Shown piece by piece: positions 53,557 to 61,569 of a stretch of DNA of 64,000 nt. Origin of the DNA: Hydrocarboniphaga sp. GTDB lineage: Bacteria; Pseudomonadota; Gammaproteobacteria; Nevskiales; Nevskiaceae. The notes under the pieces are model-generated. The model had not been told where the DNA came from and ran no database searches. It saw only the letters and a program-made list of their open reading frames with translations. The translations under genes and the position numbers were made by a program. The stretch spans positions 1 through 64,000 of the forward strand of contig NZ_JAQGNT010000097.1 in NCBI RefSeq assembly GCF_028291725.1, read 5' to 3'. How positions within the stretch are numbered: position 1 is the stretch's first letter; each line of letters opens with the position of its first letter.

Positions 53557-54969
53557 CTATCCCAGGCCGGCGATCAGCAGGCCGCGCTTGAACGTCATCC
53601 GCGGCATCACCGTATGCAGCGATTCACGCGCCTGGCGCCAGGGCCGGTCCAGCAAGCATAGGTCCGCCGCCGCACCGGCTTGCACGCGCCTGACAACGCG
53701 CTCCGACAAATCCGCCGGCATCAGAAACAGATCTAGGGCCTGCTCGGGCGACAGGCATTCTTCCGCACCGAGCACGACGCCGCGCTCGGTGCGGCGCGTC
53801 ACCGCGGCCTGCATGGCCTTCCAGGGATTGGCATCGCCGAAAGGCGCATCGGTACTGCCGGCGAGTGTCACGCCGGCATCGAGAAACGCGCGCAGGCGAT
53901 ACAGCCAGATCCGCTCGTCGACATCGACATCCGTAAGGTAGGCATCGCCGCGTTCCGCGATGAAGCCCGGCTGGCTGACCACCGCGACGCCCAGCTCGCG
54001 CATCCATCCGAGCAGGTCCGGCGGCGTCACGCCGGCGTGTTCGATGCGATCACTGGGCGTAACGCCCGCCTCGGTGAGCGCAGCAAGAGCAAAAGTCAGA
54101 TCGGTACGCGAGACGCAATGGAAGGCGGTGCCGCGGCCGGCGACATGGCTGCGGCGGATGGCCGCGCAGAGCGCGTCGAAATCGGGCAGATCGGCGTCGT
54201 GCAGGTGGAACTTGTGTGCACCGCGGCGCACCGCGCCCGATCCGCCGATGTGTTGATCCAAGCGTGCATCGCCCATCATCAGCACGTCCTGCAGCAGCCC
54301 GCCTTCCGCGATTGCCGACTCGAATCGCTGCAGCGTCTCCGGCCCGTTGTCGGGCGTCGTGTCGGTGACCCCGGTGACGCCATGCGCCGCAAGCCGGCGG
54401 CTGATCGCCCACAGGCTCGGCTGGGTGCGCGGACGGCGCGCGCGCAGCCAGTCGTCGGCGTCGTACAGGCGCCCGGTATAGCGGCCGCGCGCATCGCGCT
54501 CCAGCGGAACATCGCCGCCGTTATCCACGCCCAGCGCGGTCAATGCCGGAGAGTTCATGATCCACAGGCGGCCGCTGCGATGCTGAATGCGCAGCGGCCG
54601 CGCCGGGCCGCAGCGATCCAGCCAGTCGCGGTCGATATCGCCGGCCACCGACTCGTGATAGCCGACGCCGCGCAGCCACTCGCCGGCTCCAAGCTCGGCG
54701 TGGCGCCGATGCAGCGCCTGCTGCAGGGACTCTGCGTCGCGCAGCTGCGGCGGACCGCAGGCCAGTGAGTCCTGCGCCGCTGCGAACGACTGAAGATGCA
54801 GATGATGATCGTGCAGCGACGGCAGCAGCGCAGCGCCGCCTGCATCGATCACGGTCTCGCCGGGCCGTGGCTGCAGATGCGCGGCGATCGCGGCAATGCG
54901 CCCGTCCGCAATCCGCAGATCGACGAGCCGCGCGCGCGCGATGCCGATCTCGGCGTTGCGGATCAGCAT
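53557..54969 (-). CDS. Amidohydrolase family 3 protein
   Basis: Encodes 470 residues; ATG at 54969 overlaps the CoA-transferase end by 7 nt. Metal site residues are in LLPSLHDHHLHLQSF; later AHKFHLHDADLP (carrying the candidate carboxylated Lys), GRGTAFHCVSR, DRIEHAGVTPPD and AGSTDAPFG provide the His/Asp set. This is the YtcJ-like branch that hydrolyses C-N bonds or related substrates. Its role beside CoA-transferases is unclear. Confidence 0.82.
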   Translation of the reverse strand: MLIRNAEIGIARARLVDLRIADGRIAAIAAHLQPRPGETVIDAGGAALLPSLHDHHLHLQSFAAAQDSLACGPPQLRDAESLQQALHRRHAELGAGEWLRGVGYHESVAGDIDRDWLDRCGPARPLRIQHRSGRLWIMNSPALTALGVDNGGDVPLERDARGRYTGRLYDADDWLRARRPRTQPSLWAISRRLAAHGVTGVTDTTPDNGPETLQRFESAIAEGGLLQDVLMMGDARLDQHIGGSGAVRRGAHKFHLHDADLPDFDALCAAIRRSHVAGRGTAFHCVSRTDLTFALAALTEAGVTPSDRIEHAGVTPPDLLGWMRELGVAVVSQPGFIAERGDAYLTDVDVDERIWLYRLRAFLDAGVTLAGSTDAPFGDANPWKAMQAAVTRRTERGVVLGAEECLSPEQALDLFLMPADLSERVVRRVQAGAAADLCLLDRPWRQARESLHTVMPRMTFKRGLLIAGLG

Positions 54970-56366
54970 GCCGGGGCCGGCTCGATCTGCAGTGCGCTCA
55001 AAACCGCAGCGGTGTCGGCACCCAGCGCAGCAGCGTGCGCCTGCGGTATACGCGACCTCGGCGCGAGCACCGGCTGATGCGATGCGCTCAAGTGCTGCAT
55101 CCATGCACGCCAGCGCTCGTGCGGCGTGTGCCGCAGCTCAAAGCCGGCGCAGTGGTGCACCACGTCCGCCAGCGGCAACTCGACCAGCCCGCCGCCGCCG
55201 CCCAGCCAGCCCGCCCACGCGGCCAGCGCGGCGTGCAGGCCCGCCAGCGGATCGGCGATCGCGTCGCCGCAGATCAGCCAGCGGCCGGTTGCGGCGTGCA
55301 GCATCGAAGACAGGCCGGCAGCGGCCCCCGCGTCGTCGCCGTAGGCGATCCACTGCGCCTGCGGCTCAGTGCGGCCGTATCCGGTCAGGCTGATCCAGGT
55401 TTGCTGCGGACGGGCGGCGAGCAACGCCGGGGCATCGATGCCGAGTTGCCGTAGCGCGCGCGGCCGCGAAGCCTCGACGACGATGTCGGCGCGCTGCAGC
55501 AGCGCCCGCAACTGCGCGCGGCCTGCGTCGGTCTTGAAATCAAGTGCCACGCTGCGCTTGCCGGCATGCATCAGGTCGAACAACACGGCCGACCCGTCGC
55601 GCGCGCCGTCGGGCCGGTGCAGGCTCTCGACCTTGATCACCTCGGCACCGCAAAGCTGCAGCAGATGCGTGCACAGCGGGCCGGCCCACAGCGACGACAG
55701 GTCGACGACGAGTGGCCTTTTCTGTGCTTGCCCTAGCCAGGAACCTCTCCCCCCTCCGCTTGCGGGCGAGAGCTGGGGAAGGAGCGGGCCGGTCCCGGAT
55801 CTCAAAGACGCATCCGCCACCGCCAGCCCTAGCAACCTGCCCCGCTCCACCAGCGTCTCGACTCGCCGCGCCGCGACGCGGATGGAGACCGCGTCCCAGA
55901 CCGGCTCGACCCGATCCTCGAGCCAGGCCGGCAGCAGGCTCCAGTCGTCCTCACGCGGCAGGTTCAGCGCGATCATGCCGTCGCAGGTTTGAAGCAGGCG
56001 GCAGCTGCCATTCGGAGAGATCGCGCCGTTGCGTAACGCACCGGTGATCGCGGCGCGCTCGGTCAGCAGCTGCGATCCGCGCAGGCCATTCAGGACACCG
56101 GCAGGCGCGATGGCCTCAAGGGCTGCGAGCACACCGTCAGCGCAGGCGGCGATCGGCGCCGGGCAGAGTTCGGGTTCGCCGCCGGCATCTCCGGTCAGCA
56201 TCATCAGACCGCAGCGCGCGGCCGCCGCGGCCGGATGTTCGGCAGCCAGGTCGATCGGCCGCGGCGCGCGCGGCAGGCCGTGTGCGCGCAAGCACTGCTC
56301 GGCGTAGCGCCGGGCGGTTTCCTCCGCGGCGGCGATCAGGCCGCCCGGCTGCTGCGCCGCGCCCAC
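54963..56366 (-). CDS. CaiB/BaiF family CoA-transferase-like protein, rearranged halves
   Basis: Encodes 467 residues from a GTG at 56366 preceded by GGAGAG; it overlaps the SRPBCC gene by 31 nt. The first about 190 residues resemble the C-terminal half of a CaiB domain (NGSCRLLQTCDGMIALNL, DDWSLLPAWL). After a palindrome-encoded linker (LSPASGGGRGSWLGQ), the second part starts like a CaiB N-terminus (VVDLSSLWAGPLCTHLLQLCGAEVIKVE, GKRSVALDF, ISLTGYG). Family III CoA-transferases swap CoA between acids. Whether the truncated first half is functional is unknown. Confidence 0.75.
   Translation of the reverse strand: MGAAQQPGGLIAAAEETARRYAEQCLRAHGLPRAPRPIDLAAEHPAAAAARCGLMMLTGDAGGEPELCPAPIAACADGVLAALEAIAPAGVLNGLRGSQLLTERAAITGALRNGAISPNGSCRLLQTCDGMIALNLPREDDWSLLPAWLEDRVEPVWDAVSIRVAARRVETLVERGRLLGLAVADASLRSGTGPLLPQLSPASGGGRGSWLGQAQKRPLVVDLSSLWAGPLCTHLLQLCGAEVIKVESLHRPDGARDGSAVLFDLMHAGKRSVALDFKTDAGRAQLRALLQRADIVVEASRPRALRQLGIDAPALLAARPQQTWISLTGYGRTEPQAQWIAYGDDAGAAAGLSSMLHAATGRWLICGDAIADPLAGLHAALAAWAGWLGGGGGLVELPLADVVHHCAGFELRHTPHERWRAWMQHLSASHQPVLAPRSRIPQAHAAALGADTAAVLSALQIEPAPAC
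55737..55800. repeat. REP-like palindrome inside the CoA-transferase gene
   Basis: The element begins with CCAGGAACCTCTCCC, identical to 4661-4675, then CCCTCCGCTTGCGGGCGAGAG and GGGCCGGTCCCGGA. It keeps the frame and encodes the low-complexity linker between the two parts of the CoA-transferase-like protein. Confidence 0.8.
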
Positions 56367-56797
56367 AGGCTCTCCGCGCGTAGTCGAATCCCGTCCGTCA
56401 TCCCGGCAAAACCCGCCTCCAGCTTGGCACCCATCAGGCCGCGCACCAGCGGCACCATCCAGCCGCGCAGTTCGAAGCGCGAAGCATAGCGTGTGCGATC
56501 GTTGCCGATCGATTTCACTTCGTGCGAGCGGTGGCTGGACAAGGCGCCTAGCGGAACCGGTTTCATGCTGTACCCGAGCCGCTTGCCGGGCACATGCTGC
56601 TTGATCCATTCGCGCTGCTTCTGCGGCCTTGCGAACAGCTTGACCGTCAGGTCGATCGGATCACCCGGCTTCAGCGTCGAGCTGCAGGCCACGCAGAACG
56701 GATTCCACTGCGGATACGCGGCGAGGTCGGTGATCACTTCCCAGACGATGCTGGCCGGCGCCTTGATCTCGATGGTTTTGTCGATGATGAAGCTCAT
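56336..56797 (-). CDS. SRPBCC (START/PYR1-like) domain protein
   Basis: Encodes 153 residues from an ATG at 56797. The fold is visible as MSFIIDKTIEIKAPASIVWEVITDLAAYPQWNPF, a hallmark SRPBCC N-terminus, then beta strands and a long C-terminal helix (VRGLMGAKLEAGFAGMTDGIR). These proteins bind hydrophobic ligands. In this operon it could bind a steroid-like or acyl intermediate. No catalytic residues are known. Confidence 0.82.
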   Translation of the reverse strand: MSFIIDKTIEIKAPASIVWEVITDLAAYPQWNPFCVACSSTLKPGDPIDLTVKLFARPQKQREWIKQHVPGKRLGYSMKPVPLGALSSHRSHEVKSIGNDRTRYASRFELRGWMVPLVRGLMGAKLEAGFAGMTDGIRLRAESLWARRSSRAA

Positions 56798-56842
56798 GGG
56801 GCACGACCGCGGGTCATGAGCCACCCGGCGCTTTTCTCGGGG

Positions 56843-58339
56843 CTACACCGCATCGGCAAACTCCTGTCGGATTACGCGGCGCAATATCTTGCCAAGTTCG
56901 TTGTACGGCAACTGGTCCTTGAACACGATGTGCTGCGGCACCCGCGAGGAGCGCAGCCTGGACCTCACCAGCTCCTGCAGCTCGAGCACGCTGGCGGACG
57001 CGCCGTCCTTCAGCACCACCGCGGCGGCCACCGCCTCACCCCATTGATCGTCCGGCAACGCGACCACGGCGACGTCGGCAACTGCTTCGTGATTCAACAG
57101 CACGTCTTCGATTTCACCGGGCGAGATATTCTCGCCGCCGCGCACGATCACGTCGTCGGCGCGGCCGTCGAGAAACAGATAACCCTCGGCGTCGAGATAA
57201 CCGCGATCCTTGGTCGGAAACCAGCCGCCCGCATCGAGCTGGCTGCCGAGCGCCAGATACTCTCCCGACACCTGCGGCCCGCGCACGAACACCAGGCCCG
57301 CCTCCTCACTGCCGAGCGCCTTGCCGGCCTCGTCGCGGATTTCGATCTCGACCGCGCCGGGCCTGCCGACCGAGGCGAGCCGCCGGCGCACTCGCGGATC
57401 ATCACTCGCCGCGGCAGCGCGATGATCGTCGGGGCCGAGTACCGCGATCGTCGAACTGGTTTCGGTCAGGCCGTAGGCATTGGTGAAGTCGACCTGTGGC
57501 AGCAGGCACATCGCACGCCGGATCGTCGCCAGCGGCATCTTGCCGCCGCCGTAGGCCAGCGCGCGCAGCGCCGGCAATTGCGCATCGCCGCCCTGCGCAT
57601 CGAGATGATCGACGATGCGCTGCAGCATGGTCGGCACCAGGAAGGCGTTGCTGACCCGGTGCTCGCGGCAGGCGGCGAGCCAGCCGGCGGCTTCGAATCC
57701 TTCGAGCTGCACCATGCGGCGGCAGGCGTAAGTGCTGCTGAGCACCGCCGAGATGCCGGCAATGTGATACGGCGGCACGGTAACGACGATCGCGTCGGAC
57801 TCATCGGCAGCGGCAAACTCGACCGTGCCGACGATGTAGCTCATCAGGTTCTCGTGGCGCAGGATCGCGGCCTTGGGCTTGCCGGTGGTGCCGCTGGTGA
57901 ACAGTTGCACGGCAACCGCGCGCGGATCGTCCGCGGGCTCGATCGGTGCGGCGTTCCGGTGCAGCGACAGGAACGCTTCGCGATCGATGATCTGCACGTC
58001 ATCGCGCGCATCGACCAGCCCGCGATAGTCGGCGCCGGTGATCAGCAGGGCCGGCGCGACGCGTGCAATCAGCTCGTTGATCTCGGGCCTGGTGAGCCGG
58101 TAGTTCAGCGGCACATATGGCACACCGGCATACGCGGCGCCGAAGATCGCGACCGGCGCCGCGGCACTGTTGACGTCGAGCAGCACGACATACACAGCGC
58201 CGGAAGCCTGGACGCGAAGCGCAGCGGCCAGCGCCGCCGCTTTCAGCTCGGCATAGCTCAACTGCGTATCGCCGGAGACCACGGCGATGCGCTCGCCGAA
58301 GGCCTCGGCGGACATGTCGAGCAGAGTGGCGATGTTCAT
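56843..58339 (-). CDS. AMP-dependent acyl-CoA synthetase
   Basis: Encodes 498 residues. The AMP-binding signature is AVQLFTSGTTGKPKAAIL; TNAYGLTETSSTIAVLGP and GYLFLDGRADDVIVRGGENISPGEIEDVL (with Asp/Arg/Gly core motifs) are classic, and the late Lys of YNELGKILRR is the adenylation residue. It activates a carboxylic acid to its CoA ester, feeding the rest of the operon. The chain length or steroid preference is not predictable from sequence alone. Confidence 0.9.
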   Translation of the reverse strand: MNIATLLDMSAEAFGERIAVVSGDTQLSYAELKAAALAAALRVQASGAVYVVLLDVNSAAAPVAIFGAAYAGVPYVPLNYRLTRPEINELIARVAPALLITGADYRGLVDARDDVQIIDREAFLSLHRNAAPIEPADDPRAVAVQLFTSGTTGKPKAAILRHENLMSYIVGTVEFAAADESDAIVVTVPPYHIAGISAVLSSTYACRRMVQLEGFEAAGWLAACREHRVSNAFLVPTMLQRIVDHLDAQGGDAQLPALRALAYGGGKMPLATIRRAMCLLPQVDFTNAYGLTETSSTIAVLGPDDHRAAAASDDPRVRRRLASVGRPGAVEIEIRDEAGKALGSEEAGLVFVRGPQVSGEYLALGSQLDAGGWFPTKDRGYLDAEGYLFLDGRADDVIVRGGENISPGEIEDVLLNHEAVADVAVVALPDDQWGEAVAAAVVLKDGASASVLELQELVRSRLRSSRVPQHIVFKDQLPYNELGKILRRVIRQEFADAV

Positions 58340-58371
58340 GGGTGTGTTTTAGCGGGTCTTGATCACTGGAT

Positions 58372-58441
58372 CTGTAGGAGCGGCCCATGGCCGCGATTGT
58401 TTCGGTGAGGCCTCACTCGCGGCCATGGGCCGCTCCTACAG
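58372..58441. repeat. REPIN-like perfect inverted repeat, GTAGGAGCGG family
   Basis: Arms at 58372-58396 and 58417-58441 are perfect 25-bp reverse complements (beginning CTGTAGGAGCGGCCCATGGC) around a 20-nt loop. It sits between the acyl-CoA synthetase start and the small-protein stop. Confidence 0.9.
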
Positions 58442-58460
58442 TTGAGGATTGAAGAGATTT

Positions 58461-58775
58461 TCAATCCGACGACGGCAGCTGCTTCGCCTGTTTCACGTCC
58501 AGCGCCATGCCGTCGAGCGCCAGTGTGCCCTTGCCACCCTTGGTTGCCAGCAGCTCCAACGACTCGTCCTGGTTGACGTAGCGCTTGCCGATCAGGGTCC
58601 CGCCGGCCCGCGCCGAATCCAGGCTCAGGCCCTCAGGTGCAGGCGCGCTGCCGCCGAGCATCGCGGCGCCGCCGCAATGCAGCTCGTGCTCACCCGGCGG
58701 AGCCTTGACCACCATCACCTGCGCGTCGCAAACCGCGCTTCTGAAGCGGGCTCCCGCCTTGAGTACCATCGCCAT
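58461..58775 (-). CDS. Small protein of unknown function in the catabolic operon
   Basis: Encodes 104 residues from an ATG at 58775 with GGAGAG 8 nt upstream. It is beta-rich and opens MAMVLKAGARFRSAVCDAQV; a Cys-containing segment EHELHCGGAAML and the phrase VNQDESLELLATKGGKGTL follow. The central residues and two Cys suggest a metal- or nucleotide-binding fold, but no family is recognised. Co-transcription with CoA-metabolism genes is the only functional clue. Confidence 0.6.
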   Translation of the reverse strand: MAMVLKAGARFRSAVCDAQVMVVKAPPGEHELHCGGAAMLGGSAPAPEGLSLDSARAGGTLIGKRYVNQDESLELLATKGGKGTLALDGMALDVKQAKQLPSSD

Positions 58776-58803
58776 GCTGCCGCTCTCCGTCGTCAATGGG
58801 TGC

Positions 58804-59757
58804 TTAGGGCGCTAGTTCACCACGCGGCGCACTCACAGACCTCGTCCAAACGGCTAAGCGATCGAACAGCTGATGACGTGCGGCGAACAGGAAATGCGCA
58901 TGGCCGGTCTCCGGCAGCACCTGCAATTCGATGTCGCGGCTGGCGGTAAACGCGGCCGGTATCTGCTGCGGCGGGCCGGCCATGTCGCGATCACCAACGG
59001 CAATGAACACCGGCACATCGATCAGGGCGGCGGCCGGCGCAACATTGCCGGGCAACATCGAGTGATAAGCCGGCAGCGGCAGCAAGGGCTCATCGGACGC
59101 AGCTTTCAGCGCGGCGATGCCGCGCGGCTCCGCCGTGCTGCCGCCGAAGATGCCCTTGGCCTGCGGGTCGCGCTGAACTTTCGGATACGGCTCGCGGAAC
59201 ATTCGCCTGGCCAGTGCCGGCAATTGCTCACGCAGCTGGCCAGGGTCTTTTGCGAGCCCGGCCTGCGCCGGCGGCGTGTAGTCCGGCAGTCCGCGGGTCG
59301 AGAAACCGAGCAGCGCGATCGCGGCGTGAGTCTTGTACCGGGCCTGCTGCAGCAAGCTCAGCATCGCGCCCATCGAGTGGCCGACGCCGATGCTGCGCAG
59401 CTGGGGGATCTTTTCGCGCAGCCCGGCCAAGACTTGCCGCAGCGCTTCGTCATTGGCCTGCGCCAGCAGTTCGGTATCGAGCAAGTAACCATCAGCGGGG
59501 CGCGTGCTGTCGCCGATGCCGAGGTGATCCATCGTCAGTACATGGAAGCCGCGTTTGCTCATCTGCCGCGCGAAGCTGAAAGAGGTGTCGCCGTCGTCTG
59601 GCATCAGGTCGAAGTAGCCGCGATTCATGCCGCCGCCGGGCAGGCAGACGAGCAGGATGGGCTCGGCTGTATCGGTGCTCGGCTCGAATAGCGTTGCCGC
59701 GATCTGCAGCGGCCCTTCGTTGGGCAGCGTGAGTTGCAGCGGAAGATGCAGCGTCAT
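58804..59757 (-). CDS. Alpha/beta hydrolase
   Basis: Encodes 317 residues from an ATG at 59757. Oxyanion loop CLPGGGMNRGYFD, nucleophile elbow GVGHSMGAMLSLL, acid in FIAVGDRDMAGP and His in LPETGHAHFLF are in order, so the catalytic Ser-Asp-His triad is complete. It could cleave a thioester, ester or ring-cleavage product in the pathway. A REP pair lies between its start and the next gene upstream. Confidence 0.85.
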   Translation of the reverse strand: MTLHLPLQLTLPNEGPLQIAATLFEPSTDTAEPILLVCLPGGGMNRGYFDLMPDDGDTSFSFARQMSKRGFHVLTMDHLGIGDSTRPADGYLLDTELLAQANDEALRQVLAGLREKIPQLRSIGVGHSMGAMLSLLQQARYKTHAAIALLGFSTRGLPDYTPPAQAGLAKDPGQLREQLPALARRMFREPYPKVQRDPQAKGIFGGSTAEPRGIAALKAASDEPLLPLPAYHSMLPGNVAPAAALIDVPVFIAVGDRDMAGPPQQIPAAFTASRDIELQVLPETGHAHFLFAARHQLFDRLAVWTRSVSAPRGELAP

Positions 59758-59788
59758 GGAAGTTCTCAACGAAACCTCATCGACCGAC

Positions 59789-59858
59789 CTGTAGGAGCGG
59801 CTCTTAGCCGCGATCGGGGCCTCATCGACACAATCGCGGCTATGAGCCGCTCCTACAG
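59789..59858. repeat. REPIN-like inverted repeat, GTAGGAGCGG family (one mismatch)
   Basis: Arms at 59789-59814 and 59833-59858 (starting CTGTAGGAGCGGCTCTTAGC) pair over 25 of 26 positions around an 18-nt loop. The element lies between the hydrolase start and the thiolase-like stop and belongs to the same family as 58372-58441. Confidence 0.88.
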
Positions 59859-59867
59859 CCTGCCGGA

Positions 59868-61052
59868 TCAAACGGCGCTCAGAATCGCGCCGGCCATGCC
59901 CGACGACACCAGCACGTTCTCGACCTTGCGCTTCTTCACCTGATTCACCGAGGTGCCCCGCACCTGGCGCACACCTTCGGCCATGCTGTTCATGCCGTGG
60001 ATGTAGGCCTCGCCAAGCAGGCCGCCATGGGTATTGATCGGCAGACTGCCATCGATCGCGATCTCGCCGCTCTTGATGAAGTCTTTCGCCTCGCCCTTGC
60101 CGCAAAAGCCGAAGGCTTCGAGCTGCATCAGCGCATGCGGGCTGAAAGCCTCATACAACATCGCCGCCTGCATGTCGGACGGCTGCATGCCGGTCTGCGC
60201 GTACAGCCGCTTCGCGGTACCCCAGGCCTCGGGCATGATCGTCAGATCGTCGTGGTAGTAGTTCGAAATCACCTCGACGTTGTACGGGATCGACTGGCAG
60301 GCGCCGCTGATTTTCACCGGCTTCTGCCGCAGGTCGCGGGCACGCTCCAGGCTGGTGATCAGCAGCGCCTGGCCGCCGTCGCTTTCCTGGCAGCAGTCGA
60401 GCAGACGCAGCCAGGGCTCCTGGATCCACTTGCTGTTCTGGTGATCCTCGAGCGTGATCGGTTTTTCGTAGAACCAGGCCTTGGGATTGGTCGCCGCATA
60501 GGCGCGCTGCTGCACGGCGAGATAGCCGAGATCGCGGTTGCTCACGCCGTAGGTGTGCATATAGCGGCTGGTCTGCAGCGCGCCCCAGCTGGCGGGCGTC
60601 ATCGCACCGAAAGGCACGCACCACAGCAGCGATCCGGTGCCGTTGCCGGCGGAGTAACTCATCTGGCCCTGCGCTGGGTTCTGGCCGAAACGGTACTGGC
60701 TGCGCTCGTTCATCGCGCGCCACACCAGCACGTTCTTGCAGACTCCGGCGTTGACCAGCGCCATCGCCTGGAAGATCGTCGCCGCCGCCGCGGCGCCGCC
60801 GCCAGGGATGCGCGCGGTATAGGCCAGATCCTTGACGCCGAGGCAGCGCGCGAGCGTGACCTCGTCGCTGTTGTCGATCGTGAACGTGATCATGCCGTCG
60901 ATATCCGCGGGATTGACGCCGGCGTCCTCGCAGGCGGCCAGCGAGCATTCGGCGGCCAGCTGCAGTTCGCTACGCCCTGACTCCTTGGAGAACTCGGTGG
61001 CGCCGATGCCGGCGATCGCGGCCTCGGTGAATGTCCGGCCCGGGCGGCTCAT
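59868..61052 (-). CDS. Thiolase-fold lipid-transfer protein, Ltp2-like aldolase
   Basis: Encodes 394 residues. The thiolase/SCP2 fold is shown by AAIAGIGATEFSKESGRSE, AGVNPADIDGMITFT and INTHGGLLGEAYIHGMN. At the place of the nucleophilic Cys it has IPGGGAAAAATIFQAM, without Cys, so it is unlikely to be a thiolase. It resembles Ltp2 proteins, which with a DUF35 partner carry out retro-aldol cleavage of steroid side-chain CoA esters. The DUF35 gene overlaps its start by ATGA, supporting that model. Confidence 0.85.
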   Translation of the reverse strand: MSRPGRTFTEAAIAGIGATEFSKESGRSELQLAAECSLAACEDAGVNPADIDGMITFTIDNSDEVTLARCLGVKDLAYTARIPGGGAAAAATIFQAMALVNAGVCKNVLVWRAMNERSQYRFGQNPAQGQMSYSAGNGTGSLLWCVPFGAMTPASWGALQTSRYMHTYGVSNRDLGYLAVQQRAYAATNPKAWFYEKPITLEDHQNSKWIQEPWLRLLDCCQESDGGQALLITSLERARDLRQKPVKISGACQSIPYNVEVISNYYHDDLTIMPEAWGTAKRLYAQTGMQPSDMQAAMLYEAFSPHALMQLEAFGFCGKGEAKDFIKSGEIAIDGSLPINTHGGLLGEAYIHGMNSMAEGVRQVRGTSVNQVKKRKVENVLVSSGMAGAILSAV

Positions 61053-61486
61053 CGGGTGCTCCGCGGCCGGAACACCGGCAGCTTGTGCTGGTTCATGGTC
61101 GGCTCGAACATCACTTCCACCGGCATGTCGAACTTCATGTCCTCAGGCGTGACGCCGACGACATTGGAGACGAAGCGGATGCCTTCATCGAGCAGGATCA
61201 CCGCGACCACCGGCGCCTCCTTGAAGCCGAAGGGATGCGGATGCCGCGGGATCGTGTACGAGTGCACCGTGCCGTAGCCGGAGAGCTTGACCTCGACGCG
61301 AGCGAGGCTGTGGCAATGCGGGCACATCGGCCGCGGCGGGAAGGTGAACTGGCCGCAGTCGCCGCATTTCTGGCCGACGAATTCCTCGCGATCGGCGGCG
61401 TCCCAGAACGATTTGGAATCCAGTGTAACGATCGGCGCGATGCGCGTCGGCTTGGGTGTGGCGGGCGCTTCGGTAGCTTCGGTCAC
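61049..61486 (-). CDS. DUF35 OB-fold zinc-ribbon protein (Ltp2 partner type)
   Basis: Encodes 145 residues. The N-terminal rubredoxin-like zinc ribbon is formed by CGDC and CPHC in FVGQKCGDCGQFTFPPRPMC; an OB-fold follows (GYGTVHSYTIPRHPHPFGF, PVVAVILLDEGIRFVSNVVG). DUF35 proteins bind acyl-CoA and form a stable complex with Ltp2-type aldolases or thiolases. Overlap with the Ltp2-like gene suggests coupled synthesis of a complex. Confidence 0.9.
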   Translation of the reverse strand: MTEATEAPATPKPTRIAPIVTLDSKSFWDAADREEFVGQKCGDCGQFTFPPRPMCPHCHSLARVEVKLSGYGTVHSYTIPRHPHPFGFKEAPVVAVILLDEGIRFVSNVVGVTPEDMKFDMPVEVMFEPTMNQHKLPVFRPRSTR

Positions 61487-61508
61487 TCGAGTTCATCCGT
61501 GTCGATGT

Positions 61509-61555
61509 TCCCCTCTCCCGCGTGCGGGAGAGGGTGGCGCGGAGCGCCGGGTGAG
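61509..61555. repeat. REP-like palindrome between DUF35 gene and CoA-transferase gene
   Basis: CCCTCTCCCGCGTGCGGGAGAGG forms a hairpin, followed by GGTGGCGCGGAGCGCCGGGTGAGG, nearly identical to the segment at 62890-62913. It belongs to the CCTCTCCCGC family. Confidence 0.8.
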
Positions 61556-61569
61556 GGGTCCCAAAACAA

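Noticed and set aside
56594-58408. Long plus-strand open frame of about 600 codons
   Set aside because: It is antisense to the SRPBCC and acyl-CoA synthetase genes, which carry full family signatures.
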